Assembly (NCBI GenBank): GCA_963839955.1
Contig: CAWIXB010000001.1
Coordinates: 2,170,001-2,234,000, forward strand
Direction of reading: 5' to 3'
Length of the DNA stretch: 64,000 bases
Source: CAWIXB01 sp963839955
GTDB lineage: Bacteria; Actinomycetota; Actinomycetes; JACCUZ01
Position numbers and translations under genes: made by a program. This document shows, in pieces, positions 52,499 to 62,309 of this stretch. The notes under the pieces are model-generated. The model was not told the origin of the DNA. It ran no database searches and was given only the letters and a program-made list of their open reading frames with translations. Position 1 is the stretch's first letter. Each line of letters starts with the position of its first letter.

Positions 52499-53469
52499 AG
52501 GCGTTCCAACTCCCGAACGGCCGGTCCCAGCCCACCGGCCGGCTGGTCAACACCAGCGGCCAGAGCCGACAGCGCGGAGGAATCGGCCTTTAGCCACGCC
52601 AAGGCCAACTGCGCCTGCCCGAGATGGGGAATGATGAACCCGTTCTCACCCTGACGGATGAACTGCCGCGGGCCGCCGATCGCGGTGGTGATGACAGGCA
52701 GTCCACAGGCCAGAGCCTCGAGCATCGCCACCCCGAGCGACTCGAACTCCGATGTACTCAGGAAGACGTCGGAAGCCCACATCGCCGTTCGCACATCAGC
52801 TTCTGGGCGCCAGTCGACATAACCGGCTGCGACGGCGCGCTCGACACTCGCCAGCTCGCGGGACTCCTCGTCGTTGCCCGGAACGCTCGGGGTCACCATC
52901 AGGCCGTGACAGCCGGCATCCCTTACGAGTTCGACGAAGCGGCTTGCACCCTTGATTCCTTGGAGTCGCCCGACGAAGAGCGGACGGAAGTCGACGGACT
53001 CGAGCCCAAGTTCGCGGAGGGCGTCAGCTCGCTCGTCGGGTGCGGGTCGGCGGAACCGCGGGTGCGGCTCAACGGGAAGAAGGCTCAGGTGGCCCTTGCG
53101 CGCGCCGCCCGAGGCGTGAACAGAAGACATCACCGTCTCGCTGACACACAGGACACGGGCGTTTGCCACACGGGCTGCCAGGTTGCGGTGCATCCCCGTC
53201 TGCCACCAGCCGTGGACGATGAATGCTTTGCGTGCCCGAGGGGCAAGCAGACTCCGCGACCAGAGCGAGCGAAAGTCATTTGCGATCAGCACCTGCTGAT
53301 CACCAGACATCCGCCCGACGGGCCCATGCCATCGTTGCGCGAGCCCACTGCCAGCAGGCACGTCGAGAAGGACGTCATGTCCTCGGGCGGCGAGCTGCTC
53401 GGCTAGACCGAGGGCGATCGCCTCCCCGCCGCCCCAGATGTGTTCTCTTGACGCAATACACCACCTCAT
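52489..53469 (-). CDS. Glycosyltransferase, GT4 type
   Basis: A 326-residue GT4-like enzyme (FVGRLQGIKGASRFVEL, then EFESLGVAMLEALACGLPVI and a GxP loop). ATG at 53469 overlaps the pyruvyl transferase stop. The N-terminal ISREHIWGGGEA-like start (ASREHIWGGGEAIALGLAE) is the acceptor-side motif. Confidence 0.86.
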   Translation of the reverse strand: MRWCIASREHIWGGGEAIALGLAEQLAARGHDVLLDVPAGSGLAQRWHGPVGRMSGDQQVLIANDFRSLWSRSLLAPRARKAFIVHGWWQTGMHRNLAARVANARVLCVSETVMSSVHASGGARKGHLSLLPVEPHPRFRRPAPDERADALRELGLESVDFRPLFVGRLQGIKGASRFVELVRDAGCHGLMVTPSVPGNDEESRELASVERAVAAGYVDWRPEADVRTAMWASDVFLSTSEFESLGVAMLEALACGLPVITTAIGGPRQFIRQGENGFIIPHLGQAQLALAWLKADSSALSALAAGVDQPAGGLGPAVRELERLCG

Positions 53470-54473
53470 CGCAGGCACTCCGCCAGCGAAAGCAGGTCGC
53501 TTCCGGGGCGCGCTTCCGGCAGGGCCGAGGGCAGAGTCGCGGTGACCGCTTCGTGGTTCGTGAGAAAGCTCGCAACTTCGACAGACTTTACTGCGAACAT
53601 CTCCTCGAGCACCGCAGCCTTGTGGTGGTACGCCACGGACACGAGTGACGTGGACGTGCTGCACGCTGCAAGGCCAGCATGCAGTCTGCCTGCGATGACC
53701 ACCCGGGCACGTGCCACGTGCTCCAATGCATCTCGCGGCGACTGAGGCTCGACAACCCGGACGTGAGGGCGCCAGAACGCGGAGTCTTGAGGTGTCTGGA
53801 ACGAGACCTGCATGACGGGTTCGCCCTTGCTCATGCGGTGTGCGCAGCTGAGGAAAGCATCTCGATAGTCGTCAACGCGGTGTTCGGGAAGCCAGTGCCT
53901 ACGTGGTTGCGGAGCGGCGATCACGACGCCTTGGCGCGGTGAACTCGGTGCGACCTGGTGTCCCCTCGTAGTGAGGTCACCTACAACGGCAGGCAGATTC
54001 CCCGTCAAGTCGCGCGCGATGGTGGCGTCCATGGCTGTCCGAACCGTGACAGCGCGGGCGCGTGTGAGCACGTTGGCGGCAATGGTTGCCCCGACATGGC
54101 CGGGGAACGGACCCACTCCGATGCCGGCGAGGACGTATGGCCTGTTGAGCATCCGGGTCCGGACGCGCCACCGCAGGACGGACCTCGCCCCCTGATCCCC
54201 CGCCAACCATCCGCCGCCAGCGAAGATGACACCGTCCCACTCGGACAGAGCGCGGCGAAAAGTGGAGACGGCCGGCGCTGCAGCCGGGCTGGGTGACAGC
54301 CTCGGCCAATGTAACGCCAGTGCCGCGGCCAGCGCTGGTGTGGTCGCGCGCGCGTAGGGCTCGAGAAGTACGCCGACCACGTGGGCCGTCGACAGCTCCG
54401 AGACAGCAGTCTCAAGCAGCCAGTCGTCTCCGGTGTTTCCCATCCCCGCCCAGGCAGCCACCAGCAGCCTCAC
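53466..54473 (-). CDS. Polysaccharide pyruvyl transferase family protein
   Basis: A 335-residue member of the PS_pyruv_trans family (AGMGNTGDDWLLE near the start, FAGGGWLAGDQG, and VIAGRLHAGLAA at the C-terminus). It probably adds pyruvate ketals to a sugar of the polymer, giving it negative charge. GTG at 54473 overlaps the acyltransferase stop in a GTGA junction. Confidence 0.87.
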   Translation of the reverse strand: MRLLVAAWAGMGNTGDDWLLETAVSELSTAHVVGVLLEPYARATTPALAAALALHWPRLSPSPAAAPAVSTFRRALSEWDGVIFAGGGWLAGDQGARSVLRWRVRTRMLNRPYVLAGIGVGPFPGHVGATIAANVLTRARAVTVRTAMDATIARDLTGNLPAVVGDLTTRGHQVAPSSPRQGVVIAAPQPRRHWLPEHRVDDYRDAFLSCAHRMSKGEPVMQVSFQTPQDSAFWRPHVRVVEPQSPRDALEHVARARVVIAGRLHAGLAACSTSTSLVSVAYHHKAAVLEEMFAVKSVEVASFLTNHEAVTATLPSALPEARPGSDLLSLAECLR

Positions 54474-55045
54474 CGACCGGGCTCCGATCCATCCGCCTGC
54501 AGGTCCTGGCTCGTGGCAGGGACTCCTCGCAGCAATTGACCATCCCCACACGAGCGTGTGACGACCGCCCCGGCCGCGACGACGCAATGGGTCCCGATGG
54601 TCACGCCTGGCAGGATCACGGCGTTGGCACCTACCCATGAGCCACTGCCGATTCTTACTGCTGACGACGCTGAGCCCGAAAGGCTAATCGGCGTTGCAAG
54701 AGCACGGGAGTTCTTGTTGGTGTCGATGATGACCACATTCGGCCCGATGGCGACGTGATCCCCAATCTCGACAAGTTCTTGGCAGCCGATCGACGTCCCC
54801 GTGGTGATGTACACGTTGCGCCCGATCCGGATCTGGCCCCGCGTAACGGTCAGGCTGCAGCCGCTCTCGACGACCGTTTCGTCGCCGACGGTGACGCCGC
54901 CACCCTCTATGAGCGTTGTACGGTTGGCACAACGGAACTGGGCGGTGCGCGAGACGTTGACCTGCGTGCGATGGCTGAGCCAGAGGTCCAGGTAAGCAAG
55001 TCGTGACCACAGACCCTGGAACTTCCTCGTCACATGGCCGCTCAC
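54470..55045 (-). CDS. Left-handed beta-helix acyltransferase
   Basis: A 191-residue hexapeptide-repeat transferase (ITTGTSIGCQELVEIGD, HVAIGPNVVIIDTN and GSWVGANAVILPGVTIG). It probably O-acetylates a sugar of the polysaccharide. GTG at 55045 follows GGAAGGTG and was chosen for that reason; the frame continues upstream only as a shadow. Confidence 0.85.
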   Translation of the reverse strand: MSGHVTRKFQGLWSRLAYLDLWLSHRTQVNVSRTAQFRCANRTTLIEGGGVTVGDETVVESGCSLTVTRGQIRIGRNVYITTGTSIGCQELVEIGDHVAIGPNVVIIDTNKNSRALATPISLSGSASSAVRIGSGSWVGANAVILPGVTIGTHCVVAAGAVVTRSCGDGQLLRGVPATSQDLQADGSEPGR

Positions 55046-55047
55046 TC

Positions 55048-56268
55048 CTACACCTTCCCCGATCTTACGTGCCCGTAGACGAGGCCCGCGAACATCGCGC
55101 GACCTGCGAGAACCGAGACCCCTGTCAAGACAACGCTGCCCATGACTGCAGAGACCAGTGCACCGATGACCACAACGCCAGCTTGCGTGATTCCGACTGT
55201 AGCCAGGCGCCGCATCTGGTGAGCCGCGACCATGGTGACGGTCAACGGAACCGATAGGACGCCGAGTCCGTATGCCGTCAGCAGACACCAGATCAGTGCA
55301 GGGCTGGTGAGGTCATTCCTCCCGTAGAGCTCTGAGGCAACCCAGCTCACCGGAAAGCACATCACACCCGCGAGCACCGGCATTGCTAGCAGAGGAATGA
55401 GCAGGTGTCTGTGCCACGCCGCCCCTCGCTCGGGATCTCGGGCAGCGGCCGGAAGCAGGAGAGCAGTCAGAGCGCTCGAGACAGCCGAGAGGCCGAACGC
55501 GGCTCGCTGGTTGGCCGCGTACTCGGCGGCCAACCTCGTCGAGAAGCGGCCCAACAGCAGGGTGTCCGCCGTATTGGTGATCGCATTCGCCAGTGCTGCG
55601 GAAGCAACCCAGCGATCCATCACACGAACCTTTGACCTCGGACCCACCAGAACGTGATCGAGCGACAGGACAGCCACCGAAACGGCCAGCAGGATCGCAG
55701 ACATTGCTACGAGCGGCACAGCGATTGAGGACACATCACCGCCTGCCACGAGCGCCACGGAGAGGGTGCCGTAGAGAAGCGCATTGACCCATTGGATGGC
55801 GACGAGGTCCTTAGATCGCGAGAGCCCTTGAACGGCCATGAGCATGGCCCCGTAGGCGGCCGATGCAAGCACGAGGAGGCACGTGGCCGCCGCGTCCGCA
55901 GCCGACCAACCAAGCGCAGTCAGCAAAACGCCCGCGACGACACCGGCCAACGCCGCTAGGCCCAGTCGCCGAGCGACGAGTGTGCGCAGCACATGCGCGG
56001 GTGCATCGGACTGGACCGCAGCTCGCACCGAAACGGGAGTGGTCCCGGCGTCCACGACCTGGGCGACGAGAGTCGCCAGGGCTGTCGCAACCGCAAACCG
56101 CCCGAGAAGGTCTACGGAACCCGCGCGTGCAACGGCCGCGAAGACCAGGTAGGTCGTCCCAGCAGCGGCCAGGTTCGCCGTGGACAGGAGGACAAGCCGA
56201 ACACCCCGCTGAACGTTCGTTCGCGAGAGGGTCAACGCCTCAGTCTTGCCGGTCGGCGACGTTGCCAT
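55048..56268 (-). CDS. Wzx-like polysaccharide flippase
   Basis: A 406-residue membrane protein with about 12 hydrophobic segments of the MATE/MOP type (LLLGRFSTRLAAEYAANQRA in the middle). It would flip lipid-linked repeat units to the outside before Wzy acts. Family assigned by layout and context. Confidence 0.8.
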   Translation of the reverse strand: MATSPTGKTEALTLSRTNVQRGVRLVLLSTANLAAAGTTYLVFAAVARAGSVDLLGRFAVATALATLVAQVVDAGTTPVSVRAAVQSDAPAHVLRTLVARRLGLAALAGVVAGVLLTALGWSAADAAATCLLVLASAAYGAMLMAVQGLSRSKDLVAIQWVNALLYGTLSVALVAGGDVSSIAVPLVAMSAILLAVSVAVLSLDHVLVGPRSKVRVMDRWVASAALANAITNTADTLLLGRFSTRLAAEYAANQRAAFGLSAVSSALTALLLPAAARDPERGAAWHRHLLIPLLAMPVLAGVMCFPVSWVASELYGRNDLTSPALIWCLLTAYGLGVLSVPLTVTMVAAHQMRRLATVGITQAGVVVIGALVSAVMGSVVLTGVSVLAGRAMFAGLVYGHVRSGKV

Positions 56269-57091
56269 GGCCAGGTGATCCCGTCTGCGACGGCATGTCG
56301 GCAGTTGCCTTTCGCCGGGAAAGACCTTGCCTGACGCCTACTGAGATTACGGCGCCCATGCCCTTCAGATATCTCCCTGCCAGCCGTCGCGGATCCTGAA
56401 GCAGGCGAAAGAGCCACTCGAACCCGAAGCGGCGGACCCAGAGTGGGGCCCGGCGCTCGTTGCCAGCGAGATAACCGAACCATCCTCCGGCCGTCAGCAC
56501 GACGGTCGGTCCCATCCGGTGCACTTGCGCGGCTGCCCAGATGTTTTCGCGGGGCATGCCCAGCCCCACCACGCAGACGTCGGGCTTGCTGGCTCTCAGT
56601 GCGTGGAGCACTGGCTCCCAGTCGTCCTGGTAGCCGTGAGCAGTGAACACCGGGTGGATGTCTCGTCGCTTCGCAAACGTCGTCGCTGCCTGGTCGGCGA
56701 GGCCCTCCGGACCTCCGAGGCAGGCCAATCGAACCGGTCGATCAAGCTGCTCGGCCGTGGCAGCCAGAAGGTCCCAACCGACATCTGTGGTGACCGCTCG
56801 GCGAATCTGCGTCGCCCCGCCTAGCCTCGCCAACAGGGCGACGGAATTGCCATCGGCGTAGGTCAGATCTGCCCGACGCATCGCGTCGACGAAGACCTTG
56901 TCACGCCGGGCGAGTAAAGCATTGATGTGTGCCCCGAAAACGAGGCGAGGCTCGCCCATTGGTTTGGCACGCAGCATGGCGCGGTAGGCGGCGACAAGCT
57001 GCCCTCGGTCTCCGTCGAACACGGCGAAGCCCGCCACCTGGGCCGATGGCCACGCGAGCCGCGGTCGTGATGCTGCATCCGATTCATGCAC
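56240..57091 (-). CDS. WecB/TagA/CpsF family glycosyltransferase
   Basis: A 283-residue GT26 enzyme. The key motifs are YADGNSVALLARLGG, GLGMPRENIWAA and GGWFGYLAGNERRAPLW. GT26 enzymes add an aminosugar (for example N-acetyl-mannosamine) to a lipid-linked intermediate. The GTG at 57091 overlaps the epimerase stop by 8 bp. The C-terminus overlaps the flippase start by 29 bp. Confidence 0.9.
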   Translation of the reverse strand: MHESDAASRPRLAWPSAQVAGFAVFDGDRGQLVAAYRAMLRAKPMGEPRLVFGAHINALLARRDKVFVDAMRRADLTYADGNSVALLARLGGATQIRRAVTTDVGWDLLAATAEQLDRPVRLACLGGPEGLADQAATTFAKRRDIHPVFTAHGYQDDWEPVLHALRASKPDVCVVGLGMPRENIWAAAQVHRMGPTVVLTAGGWFGYLAGNERRAPLWVRRFGFEWLFRLLQDPRRLAGRYLKGMGAVISVGVRQGLSRRKATADMPSQTGSPGHGNVADRQD

Positions 57092-58055
57092 GACGGATCG
57101 GGGTTCTCATTTCATCATGCTCACGGAACCACTCGATCGTCTTGGCGAGACCGTCGCCGATCGGCATGACAGGCTCCCAGTCCAAGAGCGTGCGAGCCAG
57201 CGTGATGTCGGGCTGGCGGACCGTCGGATCGTCCTGCGGGCGCGGCACGAACGCGACCTCGGAGCTTCGAACCGCACAGCTCGCCGATCCACCGCGCCAG
57301 GTCGACCATCGAGACCTCGTGCGGGTTCCCGATGTTGACCGGCCCGGTCTCGCCGGAGTGCAGCAACCGAACGATGCCCTCGACCAGGTCGTCGACGTAG
57401 CAGATCGAGCGCGACTGAGTCCCGTCGCCGGCGACCGTGATCGGCTCTCCGCGCAGGGCCTGCCTGATGAACGTGGGGATCGCGCGACCGTCGTCCGGCC
57501 TCATCCGAGGGCCGAACGTGTTGAAGATGCGCACGATCGCGGTGTCCACGCTCATGCGTTCGCCGGTAGGCCATCGTCATGCGCCTCGGCAAAGCGCTTC
57601 GCCTCGTCGTAGACACCGCGCGGCCCGACGGGGTTCACGTTGCCCCAGTAGGTCTCCGGCTGCGGGTGCACCTGCGGGTCGCCGTACGTCTCCGACGTCG
57701 ACGCGAGCAGGAAGCGCGCACCCTTCTCGCGCGCCAAGCCGAGCGAGTGCAGGGTGCCGATCGACCCCACCTTGAGCGTCTCGATCGGCAGCAGGAGGTA
57801 GTCGATGGGGGAAGCAGGCGATGCGAAGTGCAGAACCGCGTCGACCTTGCCCGGCACGTGGATGAACTCCGACACGTCCGAGCGGACGAGACGGAACTCC
57901 GCCAGCTCCATCAGGTGGCCGACGTTGTCGGGCGTGCCGGTCAGGAAGTTGTCGAGGCAGAGCACCTCGTAGCCCTCGGCGAGGAGTCGCTCGCACAAGT
58001 GGGAGCCGAGGAACCCGGCGCCCCCGGTGACGACCGCCCTGCCTCGCTCCGTCAC
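57084..58055 (-). pseudogene. NAD-dependent epimerase/UXS-like dehydratase, frameshifted
   Basis: A short-chain nucleotide-sugar enzyme. The start VTGGAGFLGSHLCERLL, the active-site YDEAKRFAE and STSETYGDP, and FNTFGPRMRPDDGRAIP match UDP-glucuronate decarboxylase/UDP-glucose epimerase types. The frame breaks at about 57581, 57552 and 57264, each a +1 insertion; repair yields 322 residues ending at the TGA at 57084. It would supply an activated sugar (UDP-xylose or a related one) to the transferases. Confidence 0.86.
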
Positions 58056-58207
58056 GTGGGCTCCATGTCGTCGACTGACCGCCTGCCGGGCTGGCGGAGG
58101 CTCTCAGGGCAGTTTAGGCGGGAGCCCGTCTGATCGTGGGCGCGCCGCCACGCACCGGTCTTCGGCGTAGGGTCGTGGCGTCAGGACAACCCCGGGGAGC
58201 CCACCAC

Positions 58208-59645
58208 ATGCAGATGCGCGCCCGGTCTTCCGCAACCCCCTCGACAGCGGGGCCCGCGGAAGACACGCCCGGCGCCGCTCCACACCCGTCGACCTGGCGG
58301 CTGACCCACCTGACGCTGCTGATCGTCGTCGACGCGATCTGCATCTACATCGCGCTCAACGCGGCCGCCATCATCCGCTTCGGCGACGACGCCCTGCAGA
58401 TGCGCAACCCGGCCCGGACTGAGCTACGGCGTCGTCGTCGCCTGCATCGCCGCCGCCTGGCTGCTCGCGCTCTACGCCCGTGATGCGTACGAGCCGCGCT
58501 TCTACGGGACCGGACCCGAGGAGTACAAGCGCGTCATCCGCGCGAGCCTCGAGGTCTTCGGGGTTCTCGCGATCGTGTCCTACGCCTTCCGTCTCGAGCT
58601 CGCCCGCACCTTCGTGGCCGTCGCGCTGCCACTGGGACTGGTCCTGCTCATCATCGGCCGCTACCTGGCACGGCACTGGCTCATCCGGCGCCGGCGCAGA
58701 GGCCTCTCGCTCCACCGCGTCGTCGGCGTGGGCGACGCCGAGTCCGTCTCGGAGCTTCGAGCACAGCTGCACCGCGACGTCTTCGCCGGCTATGACGTCG
58801 TCGCATCCGCGCCCGTCGGCAGCGACGTCCTCGCCGCCATCCGCGAGTCGCAGGCCGACACGGTGGCCGTCACGGCCAGCCGCGAGATGACAGCGCAGCG
58901 GCTGCGCGAGCTGTCATGGCAGCTCGAGGGCACCGGCGTCAACCTGATCGTGGCACCGTCGCTCACCGATGTCGCCGGTCCGCGCATCACTGTCGCACCG
59001 GTAGGCGGGCTCGCTCTTCTCTTCGTCGACCAACCGCAGTTCACCGGTTGGCGCCGCGTCGTCAAGAACAGCATCGACCGGGTGGCGGCGGCGATCGGGC
59101 TCGTCCTGCTCTCGCCGATCCTCGTCGCAGCGGGGCTCGCCGTACGCTTCACCAGCCCGGGACCGCCCTTCTTCCGGCAGCGACGCATCGGCGCGCACGG
59201 CACCGAGTTCCGGGTGTTCAAGTTCCGCACGATGTACCAGGACGCCGAGGCCCGCCGGGTCGAGCTGACCGCGCACAACGAGACCGACGGCCTGCTCTTC
59301 AAGATCAAGGACGACCCGCGCATCACTCCCGTTGGCCGGTTCCTGCGCCGGACCTCGATCGACGAGCTCCCCCAGCTCATCAACGTCCTGCGCGGCGAGA
59401 TGTCGCTGGTCGGGCCGCGCCCCCTGCCCGTGGACGACGACGAGTTCCAGGGGCACGTGCGCCGCCGGCTGCTGGTCAAGCCGGGCATCACCGGCCTGTG
59501 GCAGGTGAGCGGGCGGTCGGACACGTCCTGGGAGGACGCCGTCCGGCTCGACCTCTACTACGTCGAGAACTGGTCGATCACGCTCGACCTGGTGATCATG
59601 CTCCGGACTGCGAGCGCGGTAATTCGGGGCAGCGGCGCATATTAG
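58208..59645 (+). pseudogene. Initiating polyprenyl glycosylphosphotransferase, frameshifted
   Basis: A sugar transferase of the WbaP/CpsE type: an N-terminal membrane region, a central Rossmann-like domain, and the catalytic C-terminal domain (FRVFKFRTMY, DELPQLINVLRGEMSLVGPRP, PGITGLWQVSGRS). It starts polymer assembly by adding a sugar phosphate to undecaprenyl phosphate. ATG at 58208. One extra base near 58418 breaks the frame between helices 1 and 2 (TELRRRR in place of LSYGVVVA). All catalytic motifs are intact after it. Confidence 0.88.
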
Positions 59646-59675
59646 AGTGACGCCTCCGGCAACGGAAGGCTGGCT

Positions 59676-60626
59676 GTGGGACGGCGCAACGCAATGCTGG
59701 GGGCGGTGGTCGCCCTGCTGTTGGTGGACATCGTCCTCGTGGTGCTCGCGCTGCGCTCGACGGCGCCGGACGAGATCGTCGACTCCGGCCCGACGTTCCC
59801 CAAGCCTTCTGCGTCCCCTTCCGAGTCCGAAAGCGCGGGACCCACCGGCTCACAGACCGGGTCCGCCTCGCGCGGCAAGGCGTCGTCCCCCTCCACCTCG
59901 TCGGATGCCAACAAGGTCCTGCTGTCCGCCGGCCAGGGAGGCGCGGCCCTGCGAGGGGTCGTCGGCAGCTGCCCGCAGGGCGGCGCTCAGCTGTCCGCCC
60001 GGGACGGCGAGCAGGGCGGGCTGAAGCCGCTCAAGCCGGGTGTGCGAAGCCTGCTCCGAGTGCGATCCGTCGACGCGACCAGCGCCTGGGTCGTCGCGAC
60101 CGTCGGCAAGTCCTGCGAACCGCGATTTCTCCGTACGCGGGACGCCGGGCGGACCTGGGAGAGGACGACGAGCACCTCTGGAGCGTGGCACCTGCTGCCT
60201 CCCGGCGCGTCCGGGCGGCTGCACGCGCCCGAGGGCCCCGTGGACTCCCCTTGCGGGCGCTCCGCACCCGTCGACCTCACGTCGATCAGCCCGACCGGGG
60301 CAACCGCTCTGTGCGCCAACGGCCGGGTGTGGGTGACCGCGACCAGTGGTCAGCAATGGACGAAGGCGGGCCGCGTGCGAGGTGCGACGGCGGTGTCCGC
60401 GGCCGGCGACACGACCTACGCAGCGGCGCCGTCAGTGCAGGGATGCCAGGGCACCACAGTCATGGTCAGCACGGACGGCAGCAAGACCTGGCGCCGCCGG
60501 GGCTGCGCGCCGGTGACTACCGACCATGTGGCCCTCTCGTTCAGCACCGTCGAGAGGGGACTGATCGCCACGGCCGACCGGTTGCTGTCGACGACCGACG
60601 GCGGGCGTACCTGGTCGAAGGGCTGA
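59676..60626 (+). CDS. Secreted BNR/Asp-box repeat protein
   Basis: A 316-residue protein with one membrane helix at the N-terminus (AMLGAVVALLLVDIVLVVLA), a Ser/Pro-rich linker and three to four Asp-box motifs (TRDAGRTWE, STDGSKTWR, TTDGGRTWS). This marks a beta-propeller outside the cell; the ligand is unknown. GTG start. It is 30 bp behind the initiating transferase and may be part of the same unit. Confidence 0.8.
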   Translation: MGRRNAMLGAVVALLLVDIVLVVLALRSTAPDEIVDSGPTFPKPSASPSESESAGPTGSQTGSASRGKASSPSTSSDANKVLLSAGQGGAALRGVVGSCPQGGAQLSARDGEQGGLKPLKPGVRSLLRVRSVDATSAWVVATVGKSCEPRFLRTRDAGRTWERTTSTSGAWHLLPPGASGRLHAPEGPVDSPCGRSAPVDLTSISPTGATALCANGRVWVTATSGQQWTKAGRVRGATAVSAAGDTTYAAAPSVQGCQGTTVMVSTDGSKTWRRRGCAPVTTDHVALSFSTVERGLIATADRLLSTTDGGRTWSKG

Positions 60627-60631
60627 GCAGG

Positions 60632-61657
60632 TCAGCCGACTGCGCTGGGGACCGGGGCCTTTGCCGTGGGCGCCTTTTCGAGGTTGATCGGATCCCAGTC
60701 CCGCCCCCGCCAGCCCTGCCAGGTGGACGGGTCGGTGGTCGGCCGGGCGAGCAGGTAGCCCTGGGCCGAGTCGATCGCCAACGTCTGCATCGTCTGCAGC
60801 TCGAGCATGGTCTCGACCCCCTCCGCGACGACGACGGCCCCCAGCTCCAGACCAAGGAGCAGCACCGCGGTGACCAGAGCCCGCCGGGCGGGGTCGGTGT
60901 CGATGTCGGTGAGCAGCGAGCGATCGAGCTTGATGACATCCGGGCGGAGCAACAGGACATGGTTGAAGGACGCGTAGCCCGCACCGGTGTCATCGACGGC
61001 CAGCCGCAGACCGCGTTCCCGGAAGGGCCGCAACCCGTCGCGGACGTCGTCGTACCGGCGGACCTCCGCGTGCTCGGTGATCTCCACGACGAGCCGATTG
61101 AGGGGCAGACCAGGGCGGCGCAGAAGAGCAGTGAAGCGAGCGTCGAGCAGCACCTCCGGTGACGCGTTGACGGAGAGGTAGACCCAGTCAGGCAGCTCGG
61201 TCATCACGTCGAGCGCAGCGTCGACGGCGAGCAGCTCCAGGTCGAGTCCGCGGCCAGCCTCGTGCGCCTCCGCGAACCACTGCTCCGATCCGCGGCCGTC
61301 CGGGAAGCGCGCGAGCGCCTCCGCGCCGATCCACCGTCTGCTGGTCAGGTCGATGATGGGCTGCAGGGCGATCTGCAGGTCGCGGGTCTCCAGGACGTTG
61401 TCGATGCGCTTGGCGATGGCCGACGTACGGCGATGGTCCCGGAAACTCTCGGACCACAGCCGGCGGCACAACGCCACCACGGCCACGACGGTGACGAGCA
61501 ACCACAGAAGCCCGAACGAACTGACCATGGTGACGAAGTCGTGATCGCCACTGACCAGGTCGTCGGCCGACCGGATCCTCATCGTGAAGCCGATGAGCAC
61601 CTCGACCCCGAGGATGGCGAGCAACAGGGCCATCGTGCCGATCCGAAGTCCGGGCAT
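60632..61657 (-). CDS. Membrane-anchored EAL-domain c-di-GMP phosphodiesterase
   Basis: A 341-residue protein with two hydrophobic helices (residues 8-25 and 45-65) and an EAL domain. The catalytic set is complete: GAEALARF, NASPEVL, EITEHAE, AVDDTGAGYASF, IKLDRSLL and AEGVET, so it is predicted active on c-di-GMP. No GGDEF domain is present. Its place beside the polysaccharide genes suggests, but does not prove, control of that locus. Confidence 0.92.
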   Translation of the reverse strand: MPGLRIGTMALLLAILGVEVLIGFTMRIRSADDLVSGDHDFVTMVSSFGLLWLLVTVVAVVALCRRLWSESFRDHRRTSAIAKRIDNVLETRDLQIALQPIIDLTSRRWIGAEALARFPDGRGSEQWFAEAHEAGRGLDLELLAVDAALDVMTELPDWVYLSVNASPEVLLDARFTALLRRPGLPLNRLVVEITEHAEVRRYDDVRDGLRPFRERGLRLAVDDTGAGYASFNHVLLLRPDVIKLDRSLLTDIDTDPARRALVTAVLLLGLELGAVVVAEGVETMLELQTMQTLAIDSAQGYLLARPTTDPSTWQGWRGRDWDPINLEKAPTAKAPVPSAVG

Positions 61658-61796
61658 GGTGCCCTCCTGCTCCGGTTCACCGGGGTGGCGACCGGAACTA
61701 CCGAGACTCAGCGTCGCGGCTAACTCACGTTACGTTAACGATGGAGGCGACGGAAGGTCAGCGCTGCGCGAACCTTCCGCGCATATGGGTGACTTC

Positions 61797-62288
61797 TCAC
61801 CCCGGCGCTGCCCTCTCGGCTCCGTCGAGCGCGCGCCGCATCCAGCGGTGCGGGATGCCCGCGTCGTCGAAGTCCGCTCCGTGCGCGGTGTAGCCCAGCC
61901 GCTCGTAGAAGGCCAGCGCCGAGGTCTGGGCGGACAGCGCCATCACCCGCAGGCCCCGCTCGCGGGCCCGGTCCTCGATGGCGCGGACGAGGACGACGCC
62001 CAGCCCGGTCCCCCGGGCCGTACGCCGTACCGCGAGCCTGCCCAGGTGCGCGACCTCCCCCAGGGCGACGTCCGCACCCTCGAACCCGGCCGGCTCGACC
62101 ACCAGGCGGCCGGCCCCGACGGCGGCGCCCTCGACGTCGTACGCGAGGAAGTGGTCGGCGTCCGCGTCGAGATCGTCGATCTCGAGATCGACCGGCACAC
62201 GCTGCTCGTCGACGAAGACCTCGCGGCGGAGCGCGTACGCCGTCGCTCGGCCCGCGTCGTCGGTCACCAGCCGCACCTCGGGAGTCAC
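61797..62288 (-). CDS. GNAT-family N-acetyltransferase
   Basis: A 163-residue GNAT protein of the ElaA/YjcF type (EVFVDEQRVP near residue 23). The acetyl-CoA site reads RRTARGTGLGVVLV, followed by AFYERLGY. Acceptor unknown. Confidence 0.88.
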   Translation of the reverse strand: MTPEVRLVTDDAGRATAYALRREVFVDEQRVPVDLEIDDLDADADHFLAYDVEGAAVGAGRLVVEPAGFEGADVALGEVAHLGRLAVRRTARGTGLGVVLVRAIEDRARERGLRVMALSAQTSALAFYERLGYTAHGADFDDAGIPHRWMRRALDGAERAAPG

Positions 62289-62309
62289 GCCCAGAACCCT
62301 ACGAATCGA

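Noticed and set aside
61720..61745. A semi-palindrome (TAACTCACGTTACGTTAACG) upstream of the EAL gene
   Set aside because: The symmetry is imperfect and occurs once; not enough to call an operator.
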